A stretch of 64,000 nt of DNA, taken from Lysobacter enzymogenes (lineage in GTDB: Bacteria > Pseudomonadota > Gammaproteobacteria > Xanthomonadales > Xanthomonadaceae). Positions 42,062 to 49,293 of this stretch are shown piece by piece. Position numbers and translations under genes: made by a program. Below the pieces are notes generated by a model that searched no databases, was not told the DNA's origin, and was given only the letters and a program-made list of their open reading frames with translations. Within the stretch, counting starts at the first letter, position 1, and the number at the start of each line of letters is the position of its first letter. The stretch covers positions 248,001 through 312,000 of the forward strand of contig NZ_FNOG01000005.1 of assembly GCF_900106525.1 (NCBI RefSeq), in the 5' to 3' direction.

Positions 42062-43501
42062 TCAGGCCACGGCCTCGGCCGGCGCGGTGTCGTTGGGCGC
42101 CGCGCCCTCGCGCGCGGCATCGTTGGAAGCCGGCGCGGCCAGCTTGCGGATCTTCTTGAAGCGCGAACCGACCAGGCTGTCGGCGCTGGCGATGGTGATG
42201 AAGCCGGGCACCTTGAACGGCGCCAGCTGGCCCTGGCACTGGGCGATCACCCGGCGCTTGAAATCGGCCGGCTCCTCGGCGCGGTCGAGCACGAATTCGG
42301 CCCAGATCATCTGCCCCACCACCGGGCTGCGCTTCTCGCGCACGACCACGTCGCGCACGTTGTCCAGGGTCAGCAGGAAGCTCTCGACCTCGATCGGGAA
42401 CACCTTCTCGCCGGCGACGTTGATGATTTCCGATTCGCGGCCGAGGATCTGGAAGTAATCGCCGTCGACCTCGACCCGGTCGCCGGTGTTGTACCAGCGC
42501 TCCTCGTCGAACGGGCTGGGCGCGTTGAGATAGCCGAGCATGGCCTGCTCGCTGCGGATCCACAGGGTGCCGTCGCGCACCTTCAGCTCGAAGCCGTCGC
42601 CGCCGATCTTCATCCACTTGGACGCGGAATCGCGCGACTGGGTGGCGAGGATGCCGAGCTCGGACAGGCCGTAGGTCTGCTTCAGCGCGATGTTCGGGAA
42701 GGTGCGGTGCAGGCTGGACAAGGTCGAGTTGGGCATGACCTCGGTGCCGTAGGTGACGACCTTGAGCGAGGACAGATCGTGCTCGCGATGGACCTGCGAC
42801 ATCAGCAGCATGGTCAGGAACGACGGCGTGGTCGGCAGCAGCTCGACCGCGTGGCGCTCGATCGTCGCGCAGATGTCCTTGGCCTGGCGGCTCGGGCTGG
42901 TGACGATGGTGCCGCCGTTGAAGATCACCGACAGCAGCGTGTTGAGCCCGCCGATGTGGTCGAGCTTGAGGAACAGCAGCGTGCGCATGCCGGCGCGGAC
43001 CTTGTCGCGGAACTTCGCGGTCATGCGCTCGAAGTCCAGCAGCACCGCCTTGCCCTTGCCGGTGCTGCCGGAGGTGAAGATCACGAAGCCCGCGCGGCCG
43101 GCCGCGATCATCGGCTTGAGCAGCGCGTGCAGGGTCGAATCGCAGGCGCTGAGGTCGCGGCAGCGGGTCGTGGCCGGGGTGATCGGCCCTTCGCTCGCCA
43201 CCGTCAGCAGCTTGGTCGCGCAGGCGGTGGCCAGGCGCTCGTCGAACTGGGCGCGGTCGTCCTCGGCCAGCGGGATCACGATGCAGCCCTGCAGCAGCAG
43301 CGCCTGTAACAGCGCGACCGTGTCGATGTGGTAGTCGGCGACCAGGCCGACCCGGTCGCCGGCGCGCACCTGCCAGCGCACCAAGGCCTGGCGCCAGCGC
43401 GCGATGCGCGAGACGAACTCGTCGTAGCCGACTTCGCCGTCCGCGTCGACCGCGATCGGGCGCGAACCGAAGTGTTGGAAGCGTTCGGTAATCCAGTCCA
43501 T
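42062..43501 (-). CDS. AMP-dependent acyl ligase (ANL superfamily)
   Basis: 479-residue adenylate-forming enzyme. It has the P-loop motif FTSGSTGKGK, the YGLSE motif, YNTGDR, and the hinge GRESEIINVAGEK. A lysine in the C-terminal SRFKKIRK segment fits the catalytic lysine. It should activate a carboxylic acid with ATP and transfer it to CoA or to a carrier protein. The ATG at 43501 (MDWITERF) has GAGG 9 bases upstream. Nineteen more in-frame residues upstream have no coding look. The SDR and a discrete ACP follow, so I infer starter activation for PKS-C. Aryl, short-chain and fatty acids are all possible substrates. Confidence 0.88.
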   Translation of the reverse strand: MDWITERFQHFGSRPIAVDADGEVGYDEFVSRIARWRQALVRWQVRAGDRVGLVADYHIDTVALLQALLLQGCIVIPLAEDDRAQFDERLATACATKLLTVASEGPITPATTRCRDLSACDSTLHALLKPMIAAGRAGFVIFTSGSTGKGKAVLLDFERMTAKFRDKVRAGMRTLLFLKLDHIGGLNTLLSVIFNGGTIVTSPSRQAKDICATIERHAVELLPTTPSFLTMLLMSQVHREHDLSSLKVVTYGTEVMPNSTLSSLHRTFPNIALKQTYGLSELGILATQSRDSASKWMKIGGDGFELKVRDGTLWIRSEQAMLGYLNAPSPFDEERWYNTGDRVEVDGDYFQILGRESEIINVAGEKVFPIEVESFLLTLDNVRDVVVREKRSPVVGQMIWAEFVLDRAEEPADFKRRVIAQCQGQLAPFKVPGFITIASADSLVGSRFKKIRKLAAPASNDAAREGAAPNDTAPAEAVA

Positions 43502-43652
43502 CTGTGTCTGCCTCGCAGCGGTGTGGGGAGCCGGTCGGATGCGGCCGGCGTCGCGCAAAAAGCGCGAATTCCGGCGGAAAAGCGGGTTTTCGGGCCGCAG
43601 GCGGCCGAAACCGCGGCGGCGAAGGCCGCGGCCTGGAGGTCGGTGCGGGGTT

Positions 43653-43673
43653 GCCGGCGCGCGGCGCGCCGGC
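43653..43673. repeat. GC-rich perfect inverted repeat after START gene
   Basis: Ten bases (GCCGGCGCGC), one centre base, then the exact reverse complement. It begins 7 bases after the stop of the proximal START gene, inside the largest gap of the window (43502-43679). There is no T-run on either side, so it is not a canonical intrinsic terminator. It may attenuate or stabilise mRNA between the envelope block and the ligase/PKS block. The rest of the gap shows no clear promoter. Confidence 0.5.
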
Positions 43674-43679
43674 GCGGGC

Positions 43680-44453
43680 TCAGCGCGCGGCGACGGCCGC
43701 TTGAGCGCCGGGTTCGTCGATGAAGTCGAACCGGGCGTTGCGGTAGCGGTCCTTCTCCACCAGGGCCGGCAACTGCTGGCTCAGCAACTGGTGGGTGGCC
43801 TGGGCCGTGGTCAGGTTCACCAGCAGCTCGGGGAAGAACCCGCCCATGCTGTTGTCCTGGGTCAGCTGGATCTCGATCTCGCCGTTGCCCTTGGGCGCGA
43901 GTTGCCAGCGGTTGTGGATGTGGACGATGCGCAGGCAGCAGTCGTCGAGCGGACGCTTGTGCGCATCGGCCATCACATCGATATAGACGTTCTTGTCGGC
44001 CGGATCCTGTTCGACATGGGTCTTGATCAGGAACTCGCGCTTGGTGAACGGGCCGGGCAAGGTCAGCGTCCACAGGATCGCGTCGCCCTGCATGCGCGGG
44101 TCGTAGCGCTCGACCACCTTCAGATCGGTGCAGATCGGGATCCAGGCGCGGCAGTTCTCCAGGCTGTCGTTGTCCAGCAGCAGCGCCGCGGCGATCTGGC
44201 TCTGGCTGTACTTGGCGGTGCGCACGCCCTTGAACTGCTTGAGGAACGAGCCCGGCGCCTTGTACGAGTAGACCTGCACGCCGTCCTTGTCGAGCTCCAG
44301 CTTCCACTGGTCGTCGCCCGAAGCGGTCCAGGCAGCGCTGGCGATCCAGCCCAGCGCGATCAGCGCGGCGAGAGCGAACAGCAGGAACTTCGCGGTTTTC
44401 TTCAGGGTGAAGCGGCGCGGCTTGGACGCGCTGGCGACGGTGGCGGCGGACAT
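43680..44453 (-). CDS. Membrane-anchored START-domain protein (proximal copy)
   Basis: 257 residues. One N-terminal hydrophobic segment (about residues 21-40) looks like an uncleaved anchor. A START-type lipid-binding domain follows, with WKLELDKDGVQVYS near its start and NMSGGF-like NSMGGFFPE late. START domains form a hydrophobic cavity for sterols or other lipids. Here it may hold the polyketide or a lipid partner on the outer face of the inner membrane. The start overlaps the previous gene's stop in the sequence ATGATG. I chose the second ATG, 7 bases from an AGGAGG; the first would add one Met. It is a clear paralogue of the gene just upstream. Confidence 0.8.
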   Translation of the reverse strand: MSAATVASASKPRRFTLKKTAKFLLFALAALIALGWIASAAWTASGDDQWKLELDKDGVQVYSYKAPGSFLKQFKGVRTAKYSQSQIAAALLLDNDSLENCRAWIPICTDLKVVERYDPRMQGDAILWTLTLPGPFTKREFLIKTHVEQDPADKNVYIDVMADAHKRPLDDCCLRIVHIHNRWQLAPKGNGEIEIQLTQDNSMGGFFPELLVNLTTAQATHQLLSQQLPALVEKDRYRNARFDFIDEPGAQAAVAAR

Positions 44454-45232
44454 CATCGGGCCTCCTGGATGAAGTCGTAGCGCGCCTGCTTGACCGCGGG
44501 CATGTCCAGCAGCCCGGGCAACTGGTCGTGGATGAACATATAAGTCTGCTGCGCGCCGGCCAGATTCAGCAGGATCGCCGGGAAGAAACCGCCCATGTCG
44601 ATGTCCTGCAGGAACTGGATCTCGACCTCGCCGTTGCCCAGCGGCGTATACAGCCACTGGTTCTGCATGTGGGTCAGACGCACCGCGCCGGGGTTGCGGG
44701 CGATGGCGTTGGGCGCGGCGATGACGTCGACGGTGACCGCCAGGGTCTTGGGATCCTGCGACACCTGAGAGCGGATCACCGACTCGCGCGGCGCGAACGG
44801 CGGCGGCATCTGCAGCTTCCACAGCACGGTGTCGGACATCGTGCGCGGGTTCCACGGCCGGATCACCTGCACCTGCAGGCAGCCGGGGATGTGCTGCTTG
44901 CAGTTCTCCTCGGTCGAGTTCTCGATCAGGCCGCCGACCAACTGGTTCAGCGTGTACTTGCCGCGCATCACCGCCTTGTACTGCTTGTTGTAGGCGCCCG
45001 GCGACTTCAGCGAGTACACCTTGACCCCGTTCTTCTCCAGCTCCAGCTGCCACTGGTTGGAACCGGACGCGCGCCAGGCCAGATTGGCGGCGAACACGCC
45101 AATCACCGCGATCGCGGCCAGGTACGGCGCGGCGCGCAGCAGGCGCCGCAGCTTGCCGTGCGGGCGCGCCTGGGCCTGCGCCTGCACGGCCGGAGCCGGC
45201 GTCGCCGCCAGCGGAATATCGGTAACCGCCAT
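44453..45232 (-). CDS. Membrane-anchored START-domain protein (distal copy)
   Basis: 259 residues. An Ala/Gln-rich N terminus and one hydrophobic segment (LAAIAVIGVFAANLAW) precede a START-type domain (QWQLELEKNGVKVYS; EVEIQFLQDIDMGGFFP). The ATG at 45232 has GGGGAG about 6 bases upstream. Longer in-frame upstream sequence runs through the GMC gene in another frame and is an artefact. The stop overlaps the start of the paralogous START gene. The two proteins align along their whole length. The role is inferred as binding of a hydrophobic ligand at the membrane. Confidence 0.8.
   Translation of the reverse strand: MAVTDIPLAATPAPAVQAQAQARPHGKLRRLLRAAPYLAAIAVIGVFAANLAWRASGSNQWQLELEKNGVKVYSLKSPGAYNKQYKAVMRGKYTLNQLVGGLIENSTEENCKQHIPGCLQVQVIRPWNPRTMSDTVLWKLQMPPPFAPRESVIRSQVSQDPKTLAVTVDVIAAPNAIARNPGAVRLTHMQNQWLYTPLGNGEVEIQFLQDIDMGGFFPAILLNLAGAQQTYMFIHDQLPGLLDMPAVKQARYDFIQEAR
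44461..44466 (-). promoter_or_regulatory. Perfect Shine-Dalgarno for proximal START gene
   Basis: AGGAGG, the strongest ribosome site noticed in the window. It lies inside the end of the preceding START gene, 4 bases before the first and 7 bases before the second of two overlapping ATGs, with translational coupling through the shared TGA. Confidence 0.75.
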
Positions 45233-45306
45233 GATGCTCTCCCCTTTCGTTGGACGCCGCCGGCCGGTCGCGGCCGCGGCAGATGCGAGTGCGTCGCCGC
45301 CGCGCC

Positions 45307-46581
45307 TCAGGCGCGTTGCAGCAAGTGTTTGGACAAGTGCTTGGCCATGCTGAGCAAGGTCACCGTCGGGGTGCCGCGCATGGCGTCGGGGATGACCGAG
45401 CCGTCGCACACGTGCAGCCCGCGCAGGCGCGTTTCCAGGCGCGCATCGACGTGTTCGCCGATCGCGACCATGCCGCCGACCCGCCCGGCCACCGACAGGC
45501 CGAAGTTGAAGACGTCGCGCGCACCGGCTTTTTCCAGCACCCGGCGCGCCTCGCGCTCGCCGCGTTCGAGCCGGGCGCGGTCGCCGGCATCCAGCGTTTT
45601 TCGCAGGCGGCCGTCGGCGCGCAGCTCGCCGCCGTGGCCGTCCTTGATCTTGACCCCGATGCCGATGCTCTGCGGATAGTTGCGCAGGTGCTTGAACTTG
45701 CCCTTGCCCAGCATCATCAGCCGGTGCATGAAGCGCGAGACGTTGGCGTCGCCGAGCTCGACCCCGTCGCCGAGGTCGCAGCCCATGCTGCCGACGAAGT
45801 TGTCGCGCGCCTGCTGGCCCGGCACCAGGCCGTACAGCGCATAGCCGGGGCTGCAGTAGAAGCCGCGCCGGCCGATCTCGTCCAGGCCGCTGGCGCGCAG
45901 GATCTGCGGCGAGGCCAGCTCGCCGGCGGCGAGCACGATGCGCGGCGCATAGGCCTCGCGCGGCGGCGTCACGTACAAGGGCTTGCGGATGCGGTACTGC
46001 ACGCCGATCGCCTGGCCGCCTTCGCTGAGCACACGGCCGACGGTGGCGCGCTGCACCAGTTGCGCGCCGCTTGCGACCGCGTCGTCGACATAGCGGCGCG
46101 CGCGCCACAAGGCGCAGTAGCTGTAGCCGTCGCCTTCGCACTGGGCGGGGTCGATCAGCATGTCGTGCTTGTTCCAGTCCAGGCCGAGCGCGCGCGCGCT
46201 TTCGCCCAGGCGCTGCGACTGCTCGCCGATCAGCCGGTCCGGCAGCGGCGCGATCGGCAGTTCGCGCTTGACCTCTTCCAGCTCGGCCGAGATGTCCAGG
46301 CCGAGCTTGCGGAATTCGTCCAGCGGCGGGTAGTTGACCACGCCGAAGTACATGCTCGACGAGCCGCCGGTGGTCAGCGCCCGCGCCGTGGTCAACTTGT
46401 CGCCGACCTTGACCTGGTCGGCGATGGCGACGAAACCCATCACGCTCTCGGTGGCCGGCGCCGGGCCGCCGCGTTCGAGCAGCAGCACGCGCTGGCCGGC
46501 GCCGCTGAGCTCGCGCGCGAGCGTCGCGCCGCAGGTGCCCGAGCCGATGACGATGGCGTCGTAGTGGTCTTGTTCGCGCAT
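45307..46581 (-). CDS. GMC-like FAD oxidoreductase with altered active site
   Basis: 424 residues, short for a GMC oxidoreductase (usually 500 or more). The N terminus has the FAD dinucleotide motif GSGTCGATLA and then VLLLERG. GGSSSMY and VLAAGELASPQIL are typical GMC segments. The C-terminal part keeps the frame (LHVCDGSVIPD) but the stretch AGRVGGMVAIGEHVD has Arg where relatives have the catalytic His, and the partner His/Asn position reads GTPT. It may be a flavin enzyme with different chemistry, or a non-oxidase. It lies between the beta-barrel gene and the START pair. Tailoring of the polyketide or of an associated lipid is the likely role. Confidence 0.78.
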   Translation of the reverse strand: MREQDHYDAIVIGSGTCGATLARELSGAGQRVLLLERGGPAPATESVMGFVAIADQVKVGDKLTTARALTTGGSSSMYFGVVNYPPLDEFRKLGLDISAELEEVKRELPIAPLPDRLIGEQSQRLGESARALGLDWNKHDMLIDPAQCEGDGYSYCALWRARRYVDDAVASGAQLVQRATVGRVLSEGGQAIGVQYRIRKPLYVTPPREAYAPRIVLAAGELASPQILRASGLDEIGRRGFYCSPGYALYGLVPGQQARDNFVGSMGCDLGDGVELGDANVSRFMHRLMMLGKGKFKHLRNYPQSIGIGVKIKDGHGGELRADGRLRKTLDAGDRARLERGEREARRVLEKAGARDVFNFGLSVAGRVGGMVAIGEHVDARLETRLRGLHVCDGSVIPDAMRGTPTVTLLSMAKHLSKHLLQRA

Positions 46582-46607
46582 GCAGGCGCCGCTCCGTGGG
46601 CGGAAGG

Positions 46608-48305
46608 TCAGAACTGGTAGAGGAAGCGGAACACGGCGTTGTTCTGGCCGCGGTAGGGATACAGCTCGTTGCGGCGGTCGCGCACGCTCAGATAGAACGT
46701 GTCCAGGCTCAGGCTGACCCGGCCGTTGAGCTTGTAGGTCAGGAACAGCGAGTGCTGATAGCTGGTGTAGGTCTGGTTGTAGACGGTCAGCCAGTTCGCG
46801 GTCAGGGTTTCGTTGAGGAAGGCGTTGCTCCAGCCCAGCACCAGCGAGTTGTTGTCGCGCGGCGTCGGCGCCAGGCGCCGGTCCCAGTCGAGGATGCGTT
46901 TGTTGACCGCTTCCAGGCTGACCGAGTGGTTGCCGCCGTTGCCGAGCGAGTACTCGACCCGCAACGAGGTGTCGACTTCGTCCTTCTCCAGCGTCTGCAG
47001 CTGCGGGGTCAGGAAGGCGCGCGGCGACTTGCGCGCGATTTCGCCCGACAGCAGCAACGGCCCGGCGACGTGGTTGAAGGTCGCACCGATCATGTCGAAG
47101 CGCTGGTCGTCGCGCAGCAGATGCAGGCGGCCGTCCGGGTCGACGCCGCGCAGACGGTAGACGTAGTCGTTGTCGACCAACCGCGCCGCCATCAGGCCGA
47201 CGTCGCTGCCGCCGAAGGTCTTCTTCCAGCGCAGACCATATTCGGCGCGGTCGAAGTCGCGCCGCTCGATCCGCGCCGCCGCGCCGAACCCGTCCAGAAA
47301 ATAGGCCGTGCCCGGCTCGGGGTATTCGTTGTACTGCGCATCGGGAATGTAGAACGCGCTGAAGTCGCCGATGCGGGTGAACTGGTCCACAGTCAGCATG
47401 AACTGGCTGATCCGCGATTCCTCCAGCGAGATGAAGAACAACTCGGACAGATTGCGCGGCGCGATCACATCGGTGATGGCACCGGCGTCGGATTCGCCCC
47501 AGATCAGGATCTGGTTGCCGAGCTTGACGCTGGTGTTGCCGCTGCTGAACTGCAGGTAGGCATCGCGCAGGGTGCTCTCGGTGAAGCTGCCGCCGCGGCC
47601 GCGGGCGCGGTGGTCGCGGCCCCAGAACGCGGTTTCGATCAGGTCCAGGTGCAGGTAGAACTTGTCCCAGAAGTACTTTTCGTACTCGATCCTGAAAGAG
47701 GTGCGGTTGTTGACCAGCCCGTCCGTGTCGCGGATGCGCGCGGCCAGTTCGTGCTTGAACGTCAGCCGGCCACCGGGCAGCCAGGTCGCACTGGCCAGGG
47801 CCGCCTCGGTGCCGCCGTGGCGCTCGCCGAACTCGGAATCGTCGCCGTCGGCGCGGCTGGCGTCGGCGCGCACCGGCTGCGGCAGCTGCGCGCCCGGCGC
47901 GGACGCGGCGAGTTCGCCTTCCGCCGGCGCGGACAATCCGGCGATATCGTCGGCCGCCTGGGTCGCGCCCGGCTCCTCCGACGGCGCGCTATCGCCGATG
48001 CCGCCGATGCTGTCGATCGCCGGCGCATCCGTGTCCGCGGCGGCGCTCGCCGCCGTCGACGCAGCGGTCGCCGGCGTCGATGCCGCCGCGCCGCCGTTGT
48101 CGGACAAGCCGACGATGCTGTCGGCCATCGGCTCGACCGCGGCGGCGGCCGAACCGTCGCGCGCCTCGCCGCTAGCCGGCCGCGGCGAAGCCGCCGGCGC
48201 CGGCGCGGCCGCCAGCGGCGCGCTCAGGCCGGCGCCGATCAGCAGCGGCAGCAGCGCGCGCAGCGTCGGCCGCGCGACGCGGCGGTGGGAAGGAGAACGG
48301 CGCAC
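46608..48305 (-). CDS. Outer-membrane beta-barrel protein (DUF1302-like)
   Basis: 565 residues from a GTG that directly follows the upstream gene's TGA, with GGAGGG just before it. A signal peptide ends about residue 34 (APLAAA). Then comes a long low-complexity Ala/Ser/Asp/Pro spacer to about residue 165 holding three related motifs (DSIVGLSD, DSIGGIGD, DDIAGLSA). The rest alternates polar and aromatic strands, for example FRIEYEKYFW and SLFLTYKLNG, and ends FRFLYQF with a terminal Phe, as expected for insertion by the BAM machinery. The layout resembles DUF1302-type outer-membrane proteins found beside MMPL/RND pumps. Likely role: the outer-membrane channel or receptor for a hydrophobic cargo. 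Confidence 0.75.
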   Translation of the reverse strand: MRRSPSHRRVARPTLRALLPLLIGAGLSAPLAAAPAPAASPRPASGEARDGSAAAAVEPMADSIVGLSDNGGAAASTPATAASTAASAAADTDAPAIDSIGGIGDSAPSEEPGATQAADDIAGLSAPAEGELAASAPGAQLPQPVRADASRADGDDSEFGERHGGTEAALASATWLPGGRLTFKHELAARIRDTDGLVNNRTSFRIEYEKYFWDKFYLHLDLIETAFWGRDHRARGRGGSFTESTLRDAYLQFSSGNTSVKLGNQILIWGESDAGAITDVIAPRNLSELFFISLEESRISQFMLTVDQFTRIGDFSAFYIPDAQYNEYPEPGTAYFLDGFGAAARIERRDFDRAEYGLRWKKTFGGSDVGLMAARLVDNDYVYRLRGVDPDGRLHLLRDDQRFDMIGATFNHVAGPLLLSGEIARKSPRAFLTPQLQTLEKDEVDTSLRVEYSLGNGGNHSVSLEAVNKRILDWDRRLAPTPRDNNSLVLGWSNAFLNETLTANWLTVYNQTYTSYQHSLFLTYKLNGRVSLSLDTFYLSVRDRRNELYPYRGQNNAVFRFLYQF

Positions 48306-49220
48306 TCACTCCCTCCAGAAGCTGCGGAACTTGGCCAGATAGCGCTCGCGATAGGCGTGATCGGTGAGCGTGCGCTGGGTCAGGTAATCGTCTTCCACGT
48401 CCAGGCCGATGGCGATGGCCAGGCGGTCCATCACCGTGACCCGGCGCGTGGTCATGTTGTCCATGGTCACCTGGCGCGGCATCCAGTTCTCGTTGACCAA
48501 CTGCAGGTTCTTGATCGTGCGGCGCTTGAACAAGGTGCCGTCGTGGTCGTAGAACTCGCCCTTGAGCAGGATGAAGCGCTTCTTGTCGACCCAGAACACC
48601 ATCCGTCCGTAGTTGGTGGTGTCGCGGCGCTGCGAGCTCGGGGTCCACTCCAGCACATAGGCCGGGCTTTCCACGTAGCCTTTGCCGACTTCCAGCACCT
48701 TGACCTTCTCCTCGCCGAGGATCTTGTAGCTGTAGTCGTCGATGCGCGGGTCTTCCAGGTCTTCGATGTAGAACTCAGAACCGAAGTAGCTGCCGCTGTC
48801 CTTGCTGTCCTTGATCGAGACCACGCGCTTGACCTTGTTCAGCGCCGGCAGGTACAGCCAGTTGTCGTTGACCTTGTTCTTGTCCCAGTACTGATAGCCG
48901 AGCATGCCGATGCCGCGGTCGGTGACCGGCTCGCTGAGGATGCTGATCGAGCGAATGTCGCGGCCGTAGGACTTGACCACGTTCTCCACCGCCTTCTCGC
49001 GCGGCTTCTCGGCGCAGCGCATCTGGCCCTGCTCGATCTTGTAGCGGCAGGTGCTGAGCTTGAACTTGACCGACAGCGTGGTGTGGGCGCGGCGCAGTTC
49101 CTCGTCGAACTTCTCGGCGACCTGGCGCGGGGTCAGCGCTTGTTGGGCGAAAGCGATGGGCGCGGACAGCAGCGCGCAGGCGGACAGCGACAACACGGCG
49201 AAGCTACGCAACAGGGTCAT
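48306..49220 (-). CDS. Periplasmic LolA-like outer-membrane lipoprotein-sorting protein
   Basis: 304 residues with a clear signal peptide (cleavage near AFA-QQ, about residue 25). The mature part shows the long beta-rich half-barrel pattern of the LolA/outer-membrane lipoprotein-sorting family (GRMVFWVDKK, RRTIKNLQLVNENWMPR). Such proteins shield acyl chains in the periplasm. It sits between the RND permease gene and the beta-barrel gene. The set could form an inner membrane to outer membrane route for a lipid-like molecule. Its cargo, presumably the polyketide, is inference. Confidence 0.8.
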   Translation of the reverse strand: MTLLRSFAVLSLSACALLSAPIAFAQQALTPRQVAEKFDEELRRAHTTLSVKFKLSTCRYKIEQGQMRCAEKPREKAVENVVKSYGRDIRSISILSEPVTDRGIGMLGYQYWDKNKVNDNWLYLPALNKVKRVVSIKDSKDSGSYFGSEFYIEDLEDPRIDDYSYKILGEEKVKVLEVGKGYVESPAYVLEWTPSSQRRDTTNYGRMVFWVDKKRFILLKGEFYDHDGTLFKRRTIKNLQLVNENWMPRQVTMDNMTTRRVTVMDRLAIAIGLDVEDDYLTQRTLTDHAYRERYLAKFRSFWRE

Positions 49221-49293
49221 GGGAATCTCGTCGTGACGAAGGGAAAGGAGGCGCCGCCGCGCCGCGCGGGCGCGGCGGCGGATCGCGCAGCGC

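Noticed and set aside
42043-42120. Upstream extension of the SDR by 26 residues
   Set aside because: Arg/Pro-rich, overlaps the ligase C terminus, and the ATG at 42042 has a good ribosome site.
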